Origin: Undibacterium sp.
Lineage (GTDB): Bacteria; Pseudomonadota; Gammaproteobacteria; Burkholderiales; Burkholderiaceae_D
Length of the DNA: 64,000 nucleotides
Reading direction: 5' to 3'
Assembly (NCBI GenBank): GCA_030645915.1
Contig: JAUSNO010000024.1
Span: 62,001 to 126,000 of the forward strand
Of this stretch, positions 1 through 9,506 are shown one piece after another (the first letter of the stretch is position 1; the number at the start of each line of letters is the position of its first letter). Below the pieces are notes generated by a model. That model ran no database searches and was not told the DNA's origin. It saw only the letters and a program-made list of their open reading frames with translations. A program made the translations under genes and the position numbers.

Positions 1-1138
1 CCTGCAAGGGTATGCCTTCACCGCTATCCTGAATCAACAATTCCACGCTGGTTTTCCCTGCCACTAGGTCTATCTGCACCTGGCCGTTTTCCGGGATATA
101 GCGGATCGCATTGTCGAGCAGATTGCGGATCATGACGCGCAGGCTTTCTGCGTTACCGGTGATCATCGCCGCTGCCTGCGCCGTATTTTTCAGCTGTATG
201 TTTTTCGATAAGGCGAGCGGTGCGACATCAGAGATGGCCAGATCCACGCAGGCCGACAAGGAGATCAAAGTCGGCTCGACATTGATGGAAGATGGCTCTT
301 GCCTGGCCAGTGCCAGCAATTGTTCGACCAGATGCGAGGCGCGATCTACCCCGCCCTGCAGCCGCGTGACGCCTTGCACCAGTGCGGCGTCATCTCTGGA
401 TCTGGCCAGGGTTTGCACCTGCAGTTTTAATGCGGTGATAGGCGAGCGCAGTTCGTGCGCGGCATCTGCGACAAATTGCCGTTGCGACCGCATCGCCTGC
501 GCCGTGCGCGCCAGCAGCGAATTGAGTTCGGTCACCAGCAAGGAAACTTCTTGTGGCACACCCTGATCCGAGACCGGGACAATCGAATCGGCATTGCGGT
601 TGGCCAGCTCTCGCCCGATGCGATTCAAGGGCGCGAGCGCAGCGCTGACGACCCACCAGGCGGCGGCGAACAGCAGCAGCGAGACCGGTATCACCGGCCA
701 TAATGCGCTGACCGCCAGCGAGATGGCCCGGTCGCGCCGGATATCGATTTTTTGCGCGACTTGCAACACGCGCTTGTTGGCGCGGGCGGCGTAGATACGC
801 CAGTCGCCATTGTCCAGCACGACGGTGGAATAGCCGAGCACCGCGCGCTCCGGCAATGCCCGGTGGCTGCGCGACTGATAGACCCGGGCGCCGTCCTCAC
901 CCCAGACCTGTACCACAAAATCGAAATTGCTACGTTCCATTCCCGGCAGTGCGCGCTGTTCGATTTGTTCAAAATTACTGTCCTGCAAAGCCAGCGCCAT
1001 CTGCTGCATGTGGTAGTCGGAGAGTTTATTTGCCTCTGCCATGGCGGCCTGAAACGAGGTGGCGAATTGCAGTGCGTCGGCGGCAACAATGGCGATGCCA
1101 AACAGCAGGATCAAACGGACGCGTAAGGATTGCATCAT
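1..1138 (-). CDS. Sensor histidine kinase, QseC/TctE-type (3' end cut by window edge)
   Basis: Inner-membrane sensor kinase that should phosphorylate the adjacent response regulator. I read 379 codons without a stop before the edge. A membrane segment lies at about residues 7-24, a periplasmic sensor at 25-138 and a second membrane segment at 139-165, followed by a short HAMP-like stretch. The H-box is FVADAAHELRSP with phospho-acceptor His228. The N-box NLLDNAIRY and the G1 motif DSGEGIP lie near the edge; the end of the ATPase domain is missing. Its ATG overlaps the stop of the regulator gene (ATGA), so the two are translationally coupled. The inducing signal cannot be read from the sequence. 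Confidence 0.9.
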   Translation of the reverse strand, partial: MMQSLRVRLILLFGIAIVAADALQFATSFQAAMAEANKLSDYHMQQMALALQDSNFEQIEQRALPGMERSNFDFVVQVWGEDGARVYQSRSHRALPERAVLGYSTVVLDNGDWRIYAARANKRVLQVAQKIDIRRDRAISLAVSALWPVIPVSLLLFAAAWWVVSAALAPLNRIGRELANRNADSIVPVSDQGVPQEVSLLVTELNSLLARTAQAMRSQRQFVADAAHELRSPITALKLQVQTLARSRDDAALVQGVTRLQGGVDRASHLVEQLLALARQEPSSINVEPTLISLSACVDLAISDVAPLALSKNIQLKNTAQAAAMITGNAESLRVMIRNLLDNAIRYIPENGQVQIDLVAGKTSVELLIQDSGEGIPLQ

Positions 1139-1794
1139 ATTTTTTCTATCCGGTAGCCGACCCCGCGCACATTGACGATGAACTTTTGTCCCAGTTTTTT
1201 ACGCAGGCCGTGAATATAAACTTCGACCGCATTGCTCTCTACCTCACCGGCCCAGCCGAACAGGCGTTCTTCCAGCTGGTGGCGCGAGAGTATCGCGCCC
1301 GGGCGGGCGATCAGGGCATCGAGGATGGCCCACTCGCGCGACGAGAGTATCACCTGTTCCTGCGCGTTAGTGACCTCTTTGGTGATCGCGTTGACGGTGA
1401 TATCGCCATGGACGTAGAGCGGTTCAACCCGGCCACGAGCGCGCCGCACCAGCGCATGCAGGCGCGCAATCAGTTCATCGAGATCAAACGGCTTGACCAG
1501 ATAGTCGTCGGCACCGGCATGCAGGCCGAGCACCCGTTGCGCCACGGTGTCTCTGGCTGTCATGACCATGACCGGCAGCGCATCGCCACGCGCACGCAGC
1601 GCACGCAGGATGTCGATACCATCGCGCTGCGGCAGACTCAGATCGAGCAACAGCGCGTCGTAGCTGTGCTGAAGCAACGCCAGCTCTGCCGCGGCGCCGT
1701 TGCTCAGCCAATCGACCAGGATCGCTTCACCCTCCAGCGCGATCTGGATGTTCTCACCTATCATGGCGTCGTCTTCGACTAGCAGAACTTTCAT
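1135..1794 (-). CDS. OmpR/PhoB-family response regulator, QseB/TctD-like
   Basis: DNA-binding partner of the downstream kinase, 219 aa. The receiver domain (1-115) has the acidic pair D8/D9, phospho-acceptor D51 (LLLDLSLP), T79 and K101 (LVKPFD). The winged-helix output domain (about 125-219) ends with VNVRGVGYRIEKI, typical of the OmpR family. I chose the ATG at 1794 because the receiver fold begins at once with MKVLLVEDD; the longer open frame upstream runs through a repeat and is not protein-like. First gene of a two-gene operon. A palindromic repeat lies between it and the divergent MFS gene. Confidence 0.93.
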   Translation of the reverse strand: MKVLLVEDDAMIGENIQIALEGEAILVDWLSNGAAAELALLQHSYDALLLDLSLPQRDGIDILRALRARGDALPVMVMTARDTVAQRVLGLHAGADDYLVKPFDLDELIARLHALVRRARGRVEPLYVHGDITVNAITKEVTNAQEQVILSSREWAILDALIARPGAILSRHQLEERLFGWAGEVESNAVEVYIHGLRKKLGQKFIVNVRGVGYRIEKI

Positions 1795-1879
1795 GTTGTT
1801 TCTTTTAAAAAATGGGCCGCTGATCATACAGCGGCGGTGTGCGGAATTGTAAGCGAAGTAGTGGCAGAAAATTAAAAAA

Positions 1880-1964
1880 GGCGCCACGCCAGCGCGCACT
1901 ATCCATGCGGCTTGCCAAGGCATCGCGCCTGCAAGGCGCATGGATAGTGCGTGTCGGGCATGCC
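1880..1964. repeat. Dispersed palindromic repeat, copy A
   Basis: A hairpin-forming element between divergent genes. The arm at 1895-1909 (CGCACTATCCATGCG) is the exact reverse complement of 1937-1951. Imperfect pairing extends outward to 1880/1964, and CTTGC/GCAAG pair inside. The core CATGCGGCTTGCCAAGGCAT (1904-1923) recurs exactly at 44382-44401. The right arm recurs at 21799-21830. It looks like a REP- or MITE-type family with three copies in this window. Confidence 0.75.
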
Positions 1965-2065
1965 TTGTTTTGATTTTTTCGCTGGGGCGGAGCGCTATTG
2001 TTATGATACGCATCACGCTAAGGGCTGTGAGCGCCCTGCACTTCTGAAAATCTCAAGCCATCGCC

Positions 2066-3250
2066 ATGACAACGACCACACTGCCCGCCACATCCACCCG
2101 CCTGACGCTGGCACTATTCGCGCTGTCCGGCACCTTGTCGCTGATGCTGGCGATGGGCATAGGGCGTTTTGCCTACACCGCCTTGCTGCCGCAGATGCGC
2201 GATGCCAGTTTGCTGAGCCACGCCGATGCCGCGCTGCTGGCGGCGGGCAATTATCTCGGCTACCTGATCGGCGCCTTATGGGCTGCGTTTAGCAGACAGG
2301 CCAATCCGGTACGGCGCCTGAGCGCCGGATTGCTCATGAGTGTGCTGACCACGCTGGCGATGGGCTTTGAGCTGGGATTTGCCTTGTGGTTTGCCGTACG
2401 CTGCATCGCCGGTATCGCCAGCGCGCTGGTGTATGTGTACGCCACCGGCATCGTGCTGCGCCGGCTGATGGCGGCGGGCACGCCGGGCTGGAGCATGTTG
2501 CATTACATGGGCGTCGGGGCCGGCATTACCTTGTCGGCGCTGGTGGCGCAAGCCACTTTGCAGATGAACGTCGCGCAAGGCTGGTGGTGGCTGGGCGCGA
2601 TCGCCGGCGTGGCCGCCATCGCGGCGGCGGGCTTGCTGCCGGCCGGACGCACCGCGGTCACGGCCAGCGAAATGGCGCAGCATGAGACAAGTAAAACTGA
2701 AATAGGTTTGCCGCTGTGGCTGGCGGCCTCTTACGGCCTCGCCGGTTTCGGCTACATCATCAACATGACGTTTCTACCCGTGATGCTGCGCGGCGGCGCA
2801 GCCACCAATCACGCTGGCATCACCGGCTGGCTGATCGTCGGCATCGCCGCCATGCCCGCCACCGCGCTCTGGGTAAGGCTGGCTCTACGCTACGGCACTT
2901 ACTCCACCCTGATCGCCTGCACTCTGGTGCAAGCGATAGGTGTCGCGCTGCCGGTGCTGCTGCCCGGCCTGACTTCTGCCTATGTCGGCGCGGCTTTGCT
3001 GGGCGGCACCTTCATGGGCATTGCCGGACTGGCGCAATGGCTGGCGCGCCTGCCAGATCCGCAGGCGACGGCCAGGCGCATAGGCTTCATCACGGCGTTT
3101 TACGGCGTCGGCCAGATCGCCGGCCCGCTGCTGGTGGCCTGGGTTGACCGCGGCAATGATTTCACCTTACCGGTGCTGCTGGCCGCCGCTGCGCTATTGC
3201 TCAGCGCGCTATTGCTGGAAGTTTCGCGGCGGGTAGAGAACTTGGGTTAG
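2066..3250 (+). CDS. MFS transporter, YbfB/YjiJ type
   Basis: A 394-aa inner-membrane protein with about 12 hydrophobic segments, probably a proton-coupled exporter. The start, with LSLMLAMGIGRFAYTALLPQM, matches the YbfB/YjiJ family (MFS_4), in which a G-I-G-R-F-A-Y-T motif follows helix 1. The substrate is unknown. No good Shine-Dalgarno sequence precedes the ATG at 2066. The gene stands alone, divergent from the two-component operon; an inverted repeat at 3312-3330 separates it from the sulfur operon. Confidence 0.85.
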   Translation: MTTTTLPATSTRLTLALFALSGTLSLMLAMGIGRFAYTALLPQMRDASLLSHADAALLAAGNYLGYLIGALWAAFSRQANPVRRLSAGLLMSVLTTLAMGFELGFALWFAVRCIAGIASALVYVYATGIVLRRLMAAGTPGWSMLHYMGVGAGITLSALVAQATLQMNVAQGWWWLGAIAGVAAIAAAGLLPAGRTAVTASEMAQHETSKTEIGLPLWLAASYGLAGFGYIINMTFLPVMLRGGAATNHAGITGWLIVGIAAMPATALWVRLALRYGTYSTLIACTLVQAIGVALPVLLPGLTSAYVGAALLGGTFMGIAGLAQWLARLPDPQATARRIGFITAFYGVGQIAGPLLVAWVDRGNDFTLPVLLAAAALLLSALLLEVSRRVENLG

Positions 3251-3311
3251 CCAGTTTTTCTGAATCAAGAGAACCGGCCATCCATCTTCTTCATATAAGA
3301 AAACCAGATAT

Positions 3312-3330
3312 CGAATCATGAAATGATTCG
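3312..3330. promoter_or_regulatory. Perfect inverted repeat upstream of sbp (operator or weak terminator)
   Basis: CGAATCAT, three bases, then ATGATTCG: a perfect 8-bp dyad between the MFS gene and the sulfur operon, 71 bp before the sbp start. A T-rich tract follows (3331-3342), so it may be a weak rho-independent terminator for the MFS gene. Its place ahead of a CysB-type operon also makes an operator possible. The sequence alone does not decide. Confidence 0.5.
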
Positions 3331-3400
3331 TTTTAGTTTTTTAGGCCTCGTTTTATTCTGCATTCCTCCCCGACTCAATTTGTCTCTAAAGGAAATGCAG

Positions 3401-4429
3401 ATGATCATCAAGAAACTCCTCCTCGCCGCTAGCACTTTCGTCAGCACAGTCGCCATTATCGGCACGGTTGCCGGCATCGCCCACGCTGCCGACGTCAGCT
3501 TGCTCAATGTCTCCTACGACCCTACCCGCGAGCTGTATCAGGACATCAACCAGGCCTTTGCCAAGCAATGGAAAGCAAAAACAGGCGATAACCTCAGCAT
3601 CAAGCAATCGCATGGTGGCTCCGGCAAGCAGGGGCGCGCCGTGATCGATGGCCTCGATGCCGATGTCGTCACGCTGGCTCTCGCGTATGACATCGACGCG
3701 ATTGCCGACAAGGGCTTGCTGAATAAAGACTGGCAAAAGCGTCTGTCGCATAATGCCTCCCCGTATACCTCCACCATCGTATTTTTGGTGCGCAAGGGTA
3801 ACCCTAAAGGCATCAAGGACTGGGCTGACATCGTCAAGCCCGGTGTCGCGGTGATTACGCCGAATCCAAAAACATCGGGCGGCGCACGCTGGAACCACCT
3901 GTCAGCCTGGGGCTATGCGCTGAAACTGCCGGGCGGCAGCGAAGCGACCGCCAGGGAATTCGTCAGCAAGCTCTACAAGAACGTGCCTGTGCTTGACTCT
4001 GGCGCGCGCGGCGCAACGGTGACTTTTGCCGAACGCGGCATCGGCGACGTCTTGCTGACCTGGGAGAACGAAGCCTATCTGGCGATCAAGGAATTCGGTG
4101 CCGACAAGGTAGAGATCATCACGCCGTCACTGAGCATCCTGGCGGAACCGCCGGTAGCCGTGGTCGATAAGGTGGTCGATAAGCGCGGCACCCGCAAGGT
4201 GGCCGAAGCCTATCTGAACTACCTGTACACCGACGAGGCGCAAGACATCATCGGCAAGAACTACTACCGCCCGACCACTGAAAAAGCCTTGAAAAAATAC
4301 GCCGGACAATTTGCCAAAATCAAGCTGTTCAATATCGATGACACCTTCGGTGGCTGGACCAAGGCGCAGAAGGCACACTTCGCCGATGGCGGCGTGTTCG
4401 ACCAGATTTATCAGCCGGGTAAAAAATAA
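3401..4429 (+). CDS. sbp: Sulfate ABC transporter, periplasmic substrate-binding protein
   Basis: Captures sulfate (or thiosulfate) in the periplasm and delivers it to the CysTWA importer encoded 6-10 kb downstream. The 342-aa protein has a signal peptide ending near GIAHA/AD. The mature start [13 protein letters not shown], then [37 protein letters not shown] and [12 protein letters not shown] follow E. coli Sbp almost motif for motif. The AAAGGA at 3388-3393 is correctly spaced for the ATG at 3401 and too close for 3395. First gene of a twelve-gene sulfur operon; 40 bp separate it from ssuE. Confidence 0.95.
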   Translation: MIIKKLLLAASTFVSTVAIIGTVAGIAHAADVSLLNVSYDPTRELYQDINQAFAKQWKAKTGDNLSIKQSHGGSGKQGRAVIDGLDADVVTLALAYDIDAIADKGLLNKDWQKRLSHNASPYTSTIVFLVRKGNPKGIKDWADIVKPGVAVITPNPKTSGGARWNHLSAWGYALKLPGGSEATAREFVSKLYKNVPVLDSGARGATVTFAERGIGDVLLTWENEAYLAIKEFGADKVEIITPSLSILAEPPVAVVDKVVDKRGTRKVAEAYLNYLYTDEAQDIIGKNYYRPTTEKALKKYAGQFAKIKLFNIDDTFGGWTKAQKAHFADGGVFDQIYQPGKK

Positions 4430-4469
4430 GCTGGCCACTCACCCTGCGACCCATTTTAAAAGGATCACC

Positions 4470-5042
4470 ATGACCATCCTGCTGCTATCCGGAAGCCCGT
4501 CAACACCATCACGCTCAAGCCGCCTGCTGCACCATGTCGGCGATAAACTGAAGGAGCTGGGCTACCACACGCAAAGCCTGAACGTCAAAGATTTGCCTGC
4601 GCAAGCCTTGCTGCACGCCGATTTCGCTCACCCGGAACTGATCGCGGCCAAGCAAAAGCTGGCGCAAGCCAAGGCGATCGTGATTGCCACGCCCATCTAC
4701 AAGGCGGCCTACAGCGGTTTGCTGAAGACGTTTCTGGATATCTTGCCGCAGGATGGCTTGCACGGGAAATTGGTCTTGCCGCTGGCCACCGGTGGCAGCC
4801 AGTCGCATTTGCTGGCGTTGGATTATGCATTGCGGCCGGTGCTGGCCGCGCTCGCTGCCGACCATGTACTGACCAGCGTGTACGCCACCGACGCGCAGGT
4901 GAACTGGTCGGAACAGGACGGCCTGCAGATTGACCCCAGCATCATCAGGCGCCTGCAATATGGCGTCAACCAGCTGGCGGCGCGCCTGATTTCCCTGCGT
5001 GAACCGGCGATATCAAGCATGCCGGACCGCTGTAGCGCATAA
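4470..5042 (+). CDS. ssuE: NADPH-dependent FMN reductase, SsuE
   Basis: Supplies reduced FMN to the alkanesulfonate monooxygenase SsuD. The 190-aa flavodoxin-like protein starts with LLLSGSPSTPSRSSRLL (phosphate-binding loop for FMN) and carries ATPIYKAAYSGLLKTFLD and PLATGGSQSHLLAL, characteristic of SsuE. The ATG at 4470 has AAAAGGA 5 bp upstream; the longer open frame overlaps sbp and has no protein character. A 110-bp gap to ssuA follows. Cytoplasmic. Confidence 0.95.
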   Translation: MTILLLSGSPSTPSRSSRLLHHVGDKLKELGYHTQSLNVKDLPAQALLHADFAHPELIAAKQKLAQAKAIVIATPIYKAAYSGLLKTFLDILPQDGLHGKLVLPLATGGSQSHLLALDYALRPVLAALAADHVLTSVYATDAQVNWSEQDGLQIDPSIIRRLQYGVNQLAARLISLREPAISSMPDRCSA

Positions 5043-5152
5043 AACGGTACCGAGTTACACAACTAGCTAATTAAAAACAATTTTCAGCAGTCGACTCAGC
5101 CGCGCAGGTGCGGCAGGGGCACTGCTTCGCCAAAAAAACTTTGAGGTCAAGC

Positions 5153-6151
5153 ATGAACAAGGATCAAGAACACCAATCGAAACGCCGCACCCTGGGCTGG
5201 CTGTCGGCACTGACGGCAATTGCCCTGGCTGGCGGTATCCCTGCCGCTTACGCACAGACTGCGCCGACAGCCAAAGGCAGCCTAAATTCCAGTTTACGTA
5301 TCGGCTATCAAAAATACGGCACGCTGACTTTGCTGAAAGGCACAGGCGCGCTCGACAAACGTCTGGCAGCCCTGGGCGTGGAAGTGAAATGGACAGAATT
5401 TCCCGCCGGCCCCGTTCTGCTGGAAGGCTTGAATGTCGGCAGCATAGACTTTGGCACCACCGGCGAAGCGCCGCCGATTTTTGCCCAGGCCGCCGGTGCC
5501 GATCTGGTGTATGTCGGCAATGAGCCGCCTGCGCCATCGGCCGAAGCGGTGCTGGTGCCGAAGAATTCGACCTTGAAAACTGCCGCGGATTTGAAGGGCA
5601 AAAAAATCGCCCTCAACAAAGGCTCGAACGTGCATTACCTGCTGGTCAAGGTGCTGGAAAAAGCCGGCATCGCCTACAAGGATGTCAACGTGGTGTTCCT
5701 GCCGCCAGCCGATGCGCGCGCCGCCTTCGAGCGCGGCAGCGTCGATGCCTGGGTGATCTGGGACCCATTCCAGGCAGCGGCAGAAAAACAGCTGGGCGCC
5801 CGCGTGCTGGTCGATGGCAAGGGCATCGTCAGCAATCACCAGTTCTATCTGGCCTCGCGCACCTATGCACAAAAAAATCCTGAAGCGCTGCGCATCGTAC
5901 TCGAAGAGTTGGTCAGGGTCGATGAATGGGGCGGCAAGAATCTGAAGGAAGTGACCGCCATTTTGTCTGCGCAAATCGGTCTGGAACCGGCCATCGTTGA
6001 CATCTCTACCAAGCGCTTCTCCTTCGGTGTCAGACCACTCAGCGAACAGGTCATCAAAGAACAGCAAAATATTGCGGATACCTTCGCCGACCTGAAATTG
6101 ATACCCAAGAAAATCAATATCAGGGATGCGGTTGTCGGCATCAAGTTTTAA
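5153..6151 (+). CDS. ssuA: Aliphatic sulfonate ABC transporter, substrate-binding protein
   Basis: Periplasmic binding protein for alkanesulfonates, 332 aa. The N-terminus [18 protein letters not shown] resembles a twin-arginine signal, followed by a cleavage site near AYAQ. The mature protein has [42 protein letters not shown] and the hinge region [10 protein letters not shown], all typical of SsuA. GAGG at 5143-5146 supports the ATG at 5153. It sits before ssuD, giving the order ssuE-A-D-C-B as in E. coli. Tat export is an inference from the RR motif. Confidence 0.95.
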   Translation: MNKDQEHQSKRRTLGWLSALTAIALAGGIPAAYAQTAPTAKGSLNSSLRIGYQKYGTLTLLKGTGALDKRLAALGVEVKWTEFPAGPVLLEGLNVGSIDFGTTGEAPPIFAQAAGADLVYVGNEPPAPSAEAVLVPKNSTLKTAADLKGKKIALNKGSNVHYLLVKVLEKAGIAYKDVNVVFLPPADARAAFERGSVDAWVIWDPFQAAAEKQLGARVLVDGKGIVSNHQFYLASRTYAQKNPEALRIVLEELVRVDEWGGKNLKEVTAILSAQIGLEPAIVDISTKRFSFGVRPLSEQVIKEQQNIADTFADLKLIPKKINIRDAVVGIKF

Positions 6152-6183
6152 AAAAAGTTCTAAAAAATTTCAAAGGAAATAGC

Positions 6184-7329
6184 ATGAGTCTGCAAATATT
6201 CTGGTTCATCCCCACCCATGGCGACAGCCGCTATCTGGGCACCAGTCAGGGCGCACGGGCGATCAATGCCGATTACCTGCGCCAGGTCGCGGTGGCTGCC
6301 GATACGCAGGGCTTTGATGGCGTACTGTTACCGACCGGCCGCTCCTGCGAAGACGCCTGGGTGGTCGCCTCCAGCCTGATCGGTGCGACGCGCAATCTGA
6401 AGTTTCTGGTCGCAATCCGCCCCGGCCTGAGCAGCCCCGGGCTGGCGGTACGCATGGCATCGACCTTTGATCGCCTGTCCAACGGCCGCCTGCTGGTGAA
6501 TATCGTCACCGGCGGCGATCAGGCGGAGCTGGAAGCGGATGGTGTGTTTGCCGATCACGAAAAGCGTTATGAAATCACCGATGAATTTCTGCGTATCTGG
6601 CGCGCCTCGCTGGCGGGTGAAGGCGGTGATGCGGGTTTCGATTTTGCAGGCAAGCATCTGACGGTGAAGGGATCGAAAACACTGTATCCGCCGGTGCAGC
6701 AGCCGCATCCGCCGCTGTACTTCGGTGGCTCATCCGAGCCTGCGCATGAGCTGGCGGCAGAGCAGGTGGATGTGTACCTGACCTGGGGCGAGCCGCCGGC
6801 GGCGGTCGCGGCCAAGATTGCCGATATGCGCGCCCGTGCGGCCAGATATGGCCGCACCCTGCGCTTTGGCATACGCCTGCATGTGATCGTGCGCGAGACC
6901 AATGAAGAGGCGTGGCAGGCCGCCGAAGACCTGATCAAGTATGTGGACGACGACGTGATTGCGCGCGCGCAGAAATCCTTTGCCAAAATGGATTCAGTCG
7001 GCCAGCAGAGGATGACTGCCTTACACGGCGGCAAACGCGACAAGCTGGAAGTCTCGCCCAATCTCTGGGCCGGGGTTGGCCTGGTACGTGGCGGCGCTGG
7101 TACGGCATTGGTCGGCGATCCGGAAACCGTGGTGGCACGCATCAGGGAATATGCCGATCTGGGGATAGAAACCTTCATCTTCTCGGGCTATCCGCATCTG
7201 GAAGAAGCCTACCGTTTTTCCGAGCTGGTGTTCCCCTTGCTTGGCAAAGGCAATCCGGCCGTAACCAGCAGCCTGACCGGGCCGTTTGGCGAAATCATCG
7301 CCAATAGCGTGGTTCCCAAGGCTGCATAG
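6184..7329 (+). CDS. ssuD: FMNH2-dependent alkanesulfonate monooxygenase
   Basis: Cleaves the C-S bond of alkanesulfonates with O2 and the FMNH2 made by SsuE, giving an aldehyde and sulfite. At 381 aa it has the same length as E. coli SsuD and is nearly colinear: [15 protein letters not shown] at the start, [10 protein letters not shown] with the conserved Cys55, [13 protein letters not shown] with the active-site Arg and His, and [17 protein letters not shown] for the mobile loop. TIM-barrel, luciferase-like family, cytoplasmic. Lies 32 bp after ssuA. Confidence 0.97.
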   Translation: MSLQIFWFIPTHGDSRYLGTSQGARAINADYLRQVAVAADTQGFDGVLLPTGRSCEDAWVVASSLIGATRNLKFLVAIRPGLSSPGLAVRMASTFDRLSNGRLLVNIVTGGDQAELEADGVFADHEKRYEITDEFLRIWRASLAGEGGDAGFDFAGKHLTVKGSKTLYPPVQQPHPPLYFGGSSEPAHELAAEQVDVYLTWGEPPAAVAAKIADMRARAARYGRTLRFGIRLHVIVRETNEEAWQAAEDLIKYVDDDVIARAQKSFAKMDSVGQQRMTALHGGKRDKLEVSPNLWAGVGLVRGGAGTALVGDPETVVARIREYADLGIETFIFSGYPHLEEAYRFSELVFPLLGKGNPAVTSSLTGPFGEIIANSVVPKAA

Positions 7330-7344
7330 AATCAGGTGATCAGC

Positions 7345-8223
7345 ATGAGTCAATTTATCACTCCCTCTGCAGACATATCCGGCGACGGACGCAAGCTCAA
7401 GGTGCTTGCCGGTGTTGCTGCAACGGATATTAAAAAGCACGTATTTCGGCTTCACGGTCTGCTGTATCAGCTGGTACCGTGGGCGGTACCGCTGGCGCTG
7501 ATCCTGTTCTGGCAAATCGCCGCACAAGTGGGCTGGCTGTCGAGCCGGATACTGCCGGAACCGCTGGCAGTCGCCAAGGCATTCTGGAGTTTGACCATCT
7601 CTGGCGAAATCTGGCTCCATGCCAAGACCAGCCTGTGGCGCGCCATTTCAGGCTTCGCGGTAGGTGGCGGTCTGGGCCTGTTGCTGGGCTTGTTGACGGG
7701 CAGCTTTAGGTTGGCAGAAACCCTGCTCGATACCACGCTGCAAATGATCAGGAATATCCCGGCTCTGGCCCTGATCCCGCTGGTGATTCTGTGGTTCGGC
7801 ATTGACGAAACCGCCAAGCTGTTTCTGGTCTCGGTGGGTGTATTTTTTCCCGTGTATCTGAATACCTTTCATGGCATACGTTCAGTTGATAGAGGCTTGA
7901 TCGAGATGGCGCAAAGCTACGGCCTGTCGGGCTGGGCCTTGTACCGCGATGTGATTCTGCCGGGCGCCCTGCCATCGATACTGGTCGGTGTGCGTTTCTC
8001 ACTGGGGCTGGTGTGGGTCTTGCTGATTGTGGCAGAAACCATTTCGGCGCAGGCCGGTATCGGTTACATGACAATGAACGCACGCGAGTTCCTGCAGACC
8101 GATGTGGTGCTGGTAGGGATCTTGCTGTACGCCTTGCTGGGCAAATTGGCCGACGTGCTGTCGCGTGCGCTGGAACATTACTGGTTGCGCTGGCATCCGG
8201 GTTATCAAAAGAGGTCAGTATGA
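7345..8223 (+). CDS. ssuC: Aliphatic sulfonate ABC transporter permease
   Basis: Inner-membrane channel subunit of the SsuABC importer, 292 aa, about six membrane segments. The EAA loop that docks on the ATPase is around [26 protein letters not shown], written here only to mark it (nt about 7900-7975). I chose the ATG at 7345 over the in-frame GTG at 7336 because AGGTG at 7334-7338 is well spaced for it. Its stop overlaps the ssuB start by 4 bp. Compared with E. coli SsuC it has a longer polar N-terminus. Confidence 0.94.
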   Translation: MSQFITPSADISGDGRKLKVLAGVAATDIKKHVFRLHGLLYQLVPWAVPLALILFWQIAAQVGWLSSRILPEPLAVAKAFWSLTISGEIWLHAKTSLWRAISGFAVGGGLGLLLGLLTGSFRLAETLLDTTLQMIRNIPALALIPLVILWFGIDETAKLFLVSVGVFFPVYLNTFHGIRSVDRGLIEMAQSYGLSGWALYRDVILPGALPSILVGVRFSLGLVWVLLIVAETISAQAGIGYMTMNAREFLQTDVVLVGILLYALLGKLADVLSRALEHYWLRWHPGYQKRSV

Positions 8224-9137
8224 ATCGTTTATCTGTTGAATATCCAAGTGCCGCCGTAGCCGATATTGCTAAGCTAAAAAGCCAGCTCAACCCGAGCTGG
8301 AATGCCGAAGATGAATGGCCGCAGCAAGTGGAAACAGCCGCAACAACCAAGCGGCCAAACCACGGCAGTGCGCTTGACATACGGGTACTGCAAAAATCGT
8401 ATCAGGGTCGTCAGGTCATCAAGTCGCTGAATCTGCAAGTGAAGGCCGGCGAATTCATCGCCGTGATCGGCCGCAGCGGTTGCGGCAAGAGCACCCTGCT
8501 GCGCCTAGTCGCGGGTCTGGAACAGGCCGATGGCGGCAGCGTGCATTTCGACGAAGTGCAAGGCCGGCCGGAAACCCGCGTGATGTTTCAGGATTCCAGA
8601 TTACTGCCGTGGAAAAACGTCCTGAACAACGTCGCTTTGGGCCTGAAAAATGGCAAGCAAGCCGCCGCAGCTGCGCTGGAAAAAGTGGCGCTGTCTGACC
8701 GCGCCAGCGACTGGCCGTCGGTACTTTCAGGTGGACAGCGCCAGCGCGTGGCACTGGCCAGGGCGCTGGTGCATGAACCGGCGCTGTTGCTGCTGGACGA
8801 ACCGCTGGGCGCGCTCGATGCATTGACGCGCATAGAGATGCAAAGCCTGATCGAAAACCTGTGGCAGCAACGCGGTTTTACGGCGCTACTGGTCACCCAC
8901 GATGTGCAGGAAGCCGTAGCACTGGCCGACCGCGTGATCCTGATCGAAGATGGCCAGATCACGCTGGACCAGAAGATAGATTTGCCCAGGCCACGCGCGC
9001 GCGGCAATCCGGCGTTTGCCGCGCTGGAGGCGACGATACTGACGCGGGTACTGAACCATCCTGCAGTTGCCCCCGATGGCGAACTCGGTGATGTTTCGCT
9101 GTTGCGCACCGTGAGTCAGGTGTCTTGGGCGATCTAA
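8220..9137 (+). CDS. ssuB: Aliphatic sulfonate ABC transporter ATP-binding protein
   Basis: ATPase subunit of SsuABC, 305 aa. It has Walker [11 protein letters not shown]-loop [11 protein letters not shown] (a hallmark of the nitrate/sulfonate/taurine subfamily), signature LSGGQRQR, Walker [13 protein letters not shown] and switch His in LVTHD. An N-terminal extension of about 55 residues before the ABC fold is longer than in E. coli SsuB (255 aa) and has no recognised motif. The ATG overlaps the ssuC stop (ATGA), with AAGAGG upstream. Confidence 0.95.
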   Translation: MNRLSVEYPSAAVADIAKLKSQLNPSWNAEDEWPQQVETAATTKRPNHGSALDIRVLQKSYQGRQVIKSLNLQVKAGEFIAVIGRSGCGKSTLLRLVAGLEQADGGSVHFDEVQGRPETRVMFQDSRLLPWKNVLNNVALGLKNGKQAAAAALEKVALSDRASDWPSVLSGGQRQRVALARALVHEPALLLLDEPLGALDALTRIEMQSLIENLWQQRGFTALLVTHDVQEAVALADRVILIEDGQITLDQKIDLPRPRARGNPAFAALEATILTRVLNHPAVAPDGELGDVSLLRTVSQVSWAI

Positions 9138-9218
9138 CTCTTAAGCATATACACCACCTAGTATTTTTCAACATCGCTTTATATCCGTGCGCAATAGGCA
9201 CATTTTTTAAATTTTTAT

Positions 9219-9232
9219 GGGGAGTATATCCC
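9219..9232. promoter_or_regulatory. GGGGAGTATATCCC element upstream of the TOBE gene
   Basis: GGGGA-GTATA-TCCC forms a small dyad 27 bp before the molbindin gene, inside the 121-bp gap after ssuB. The same 14-mer occurs again at 63696-63709, also preceded by an AT-rich tract. It could be a binding site or part of an internal promoter of the operon. No regulator is known to me for this sequence. Confidence 0.3.
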
Positions 9233-9258
9233 TGCAACCCTTATACAAAGGAAACATC

Positions 9259-9474
9259 ATGAGTATTCAAGCCATCAATGTACGCAATCAATTCCGCGGC
9301 AAAATCAAGGAAATCATCGAAGGACCGGTGGTGTCGGAAGTCGACGTAGAGACGCCGGCCGGCATCGTCACCTCGGTCATCACGACCCGCTCTATCCGCG
9401 ATCTGGGTCTGGTCATCGGCACCGAAGTGGTGGCGCTGGTGAAGGCGACCGAAGTCTCCATTGCCAAACTATAG
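9259..9474 (+). CDS. Molbindin-like TOBE-domain protein
   Basis: A 71-aa single Mop/TOBE domain: INVRNQFRGKIKEIIEGPVVSEV, then TSVITTRSIRDLGL and GTEVVALVKATEVSIAKL. Stand-alone molbindins bind molybdate or tungstate in the cytoplasm. The ATG at 9259 has AAAGGA at 9247-9252. It lies between ssuB and the EAL gene in the sulfur operon. Sulfate transporters also carry molybdate, so buffering incidentally imported molybdate is a plausible role (inference). It could also bind another oxyanion. Confidence 0.85.
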   Translation: MSIQAINVRNQFRGKIKEIIEGPVVSEVDVETPAGIVTSVITTRSIRDLGLVIGTEVVALVKATEVSIAKL

Positions 9475-9506
9475 CCTCACTGCAAACAACATCATCAGGA
9501 AAAATC

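Noticed and set aside
856-1782. 308-codon plus-strand open frame
   Set aside because: It lies antisense to the response regulator and kinase genes, which have complete family motifs; its translation is Arg/His-rich with no domain.
3251-3400. Riboswitch ahead of the sulfur operon
   Set aside because: Only a short 8-bp dyad is present; no SAM- or other known riboswitch core is visible in the 150-bp leader.
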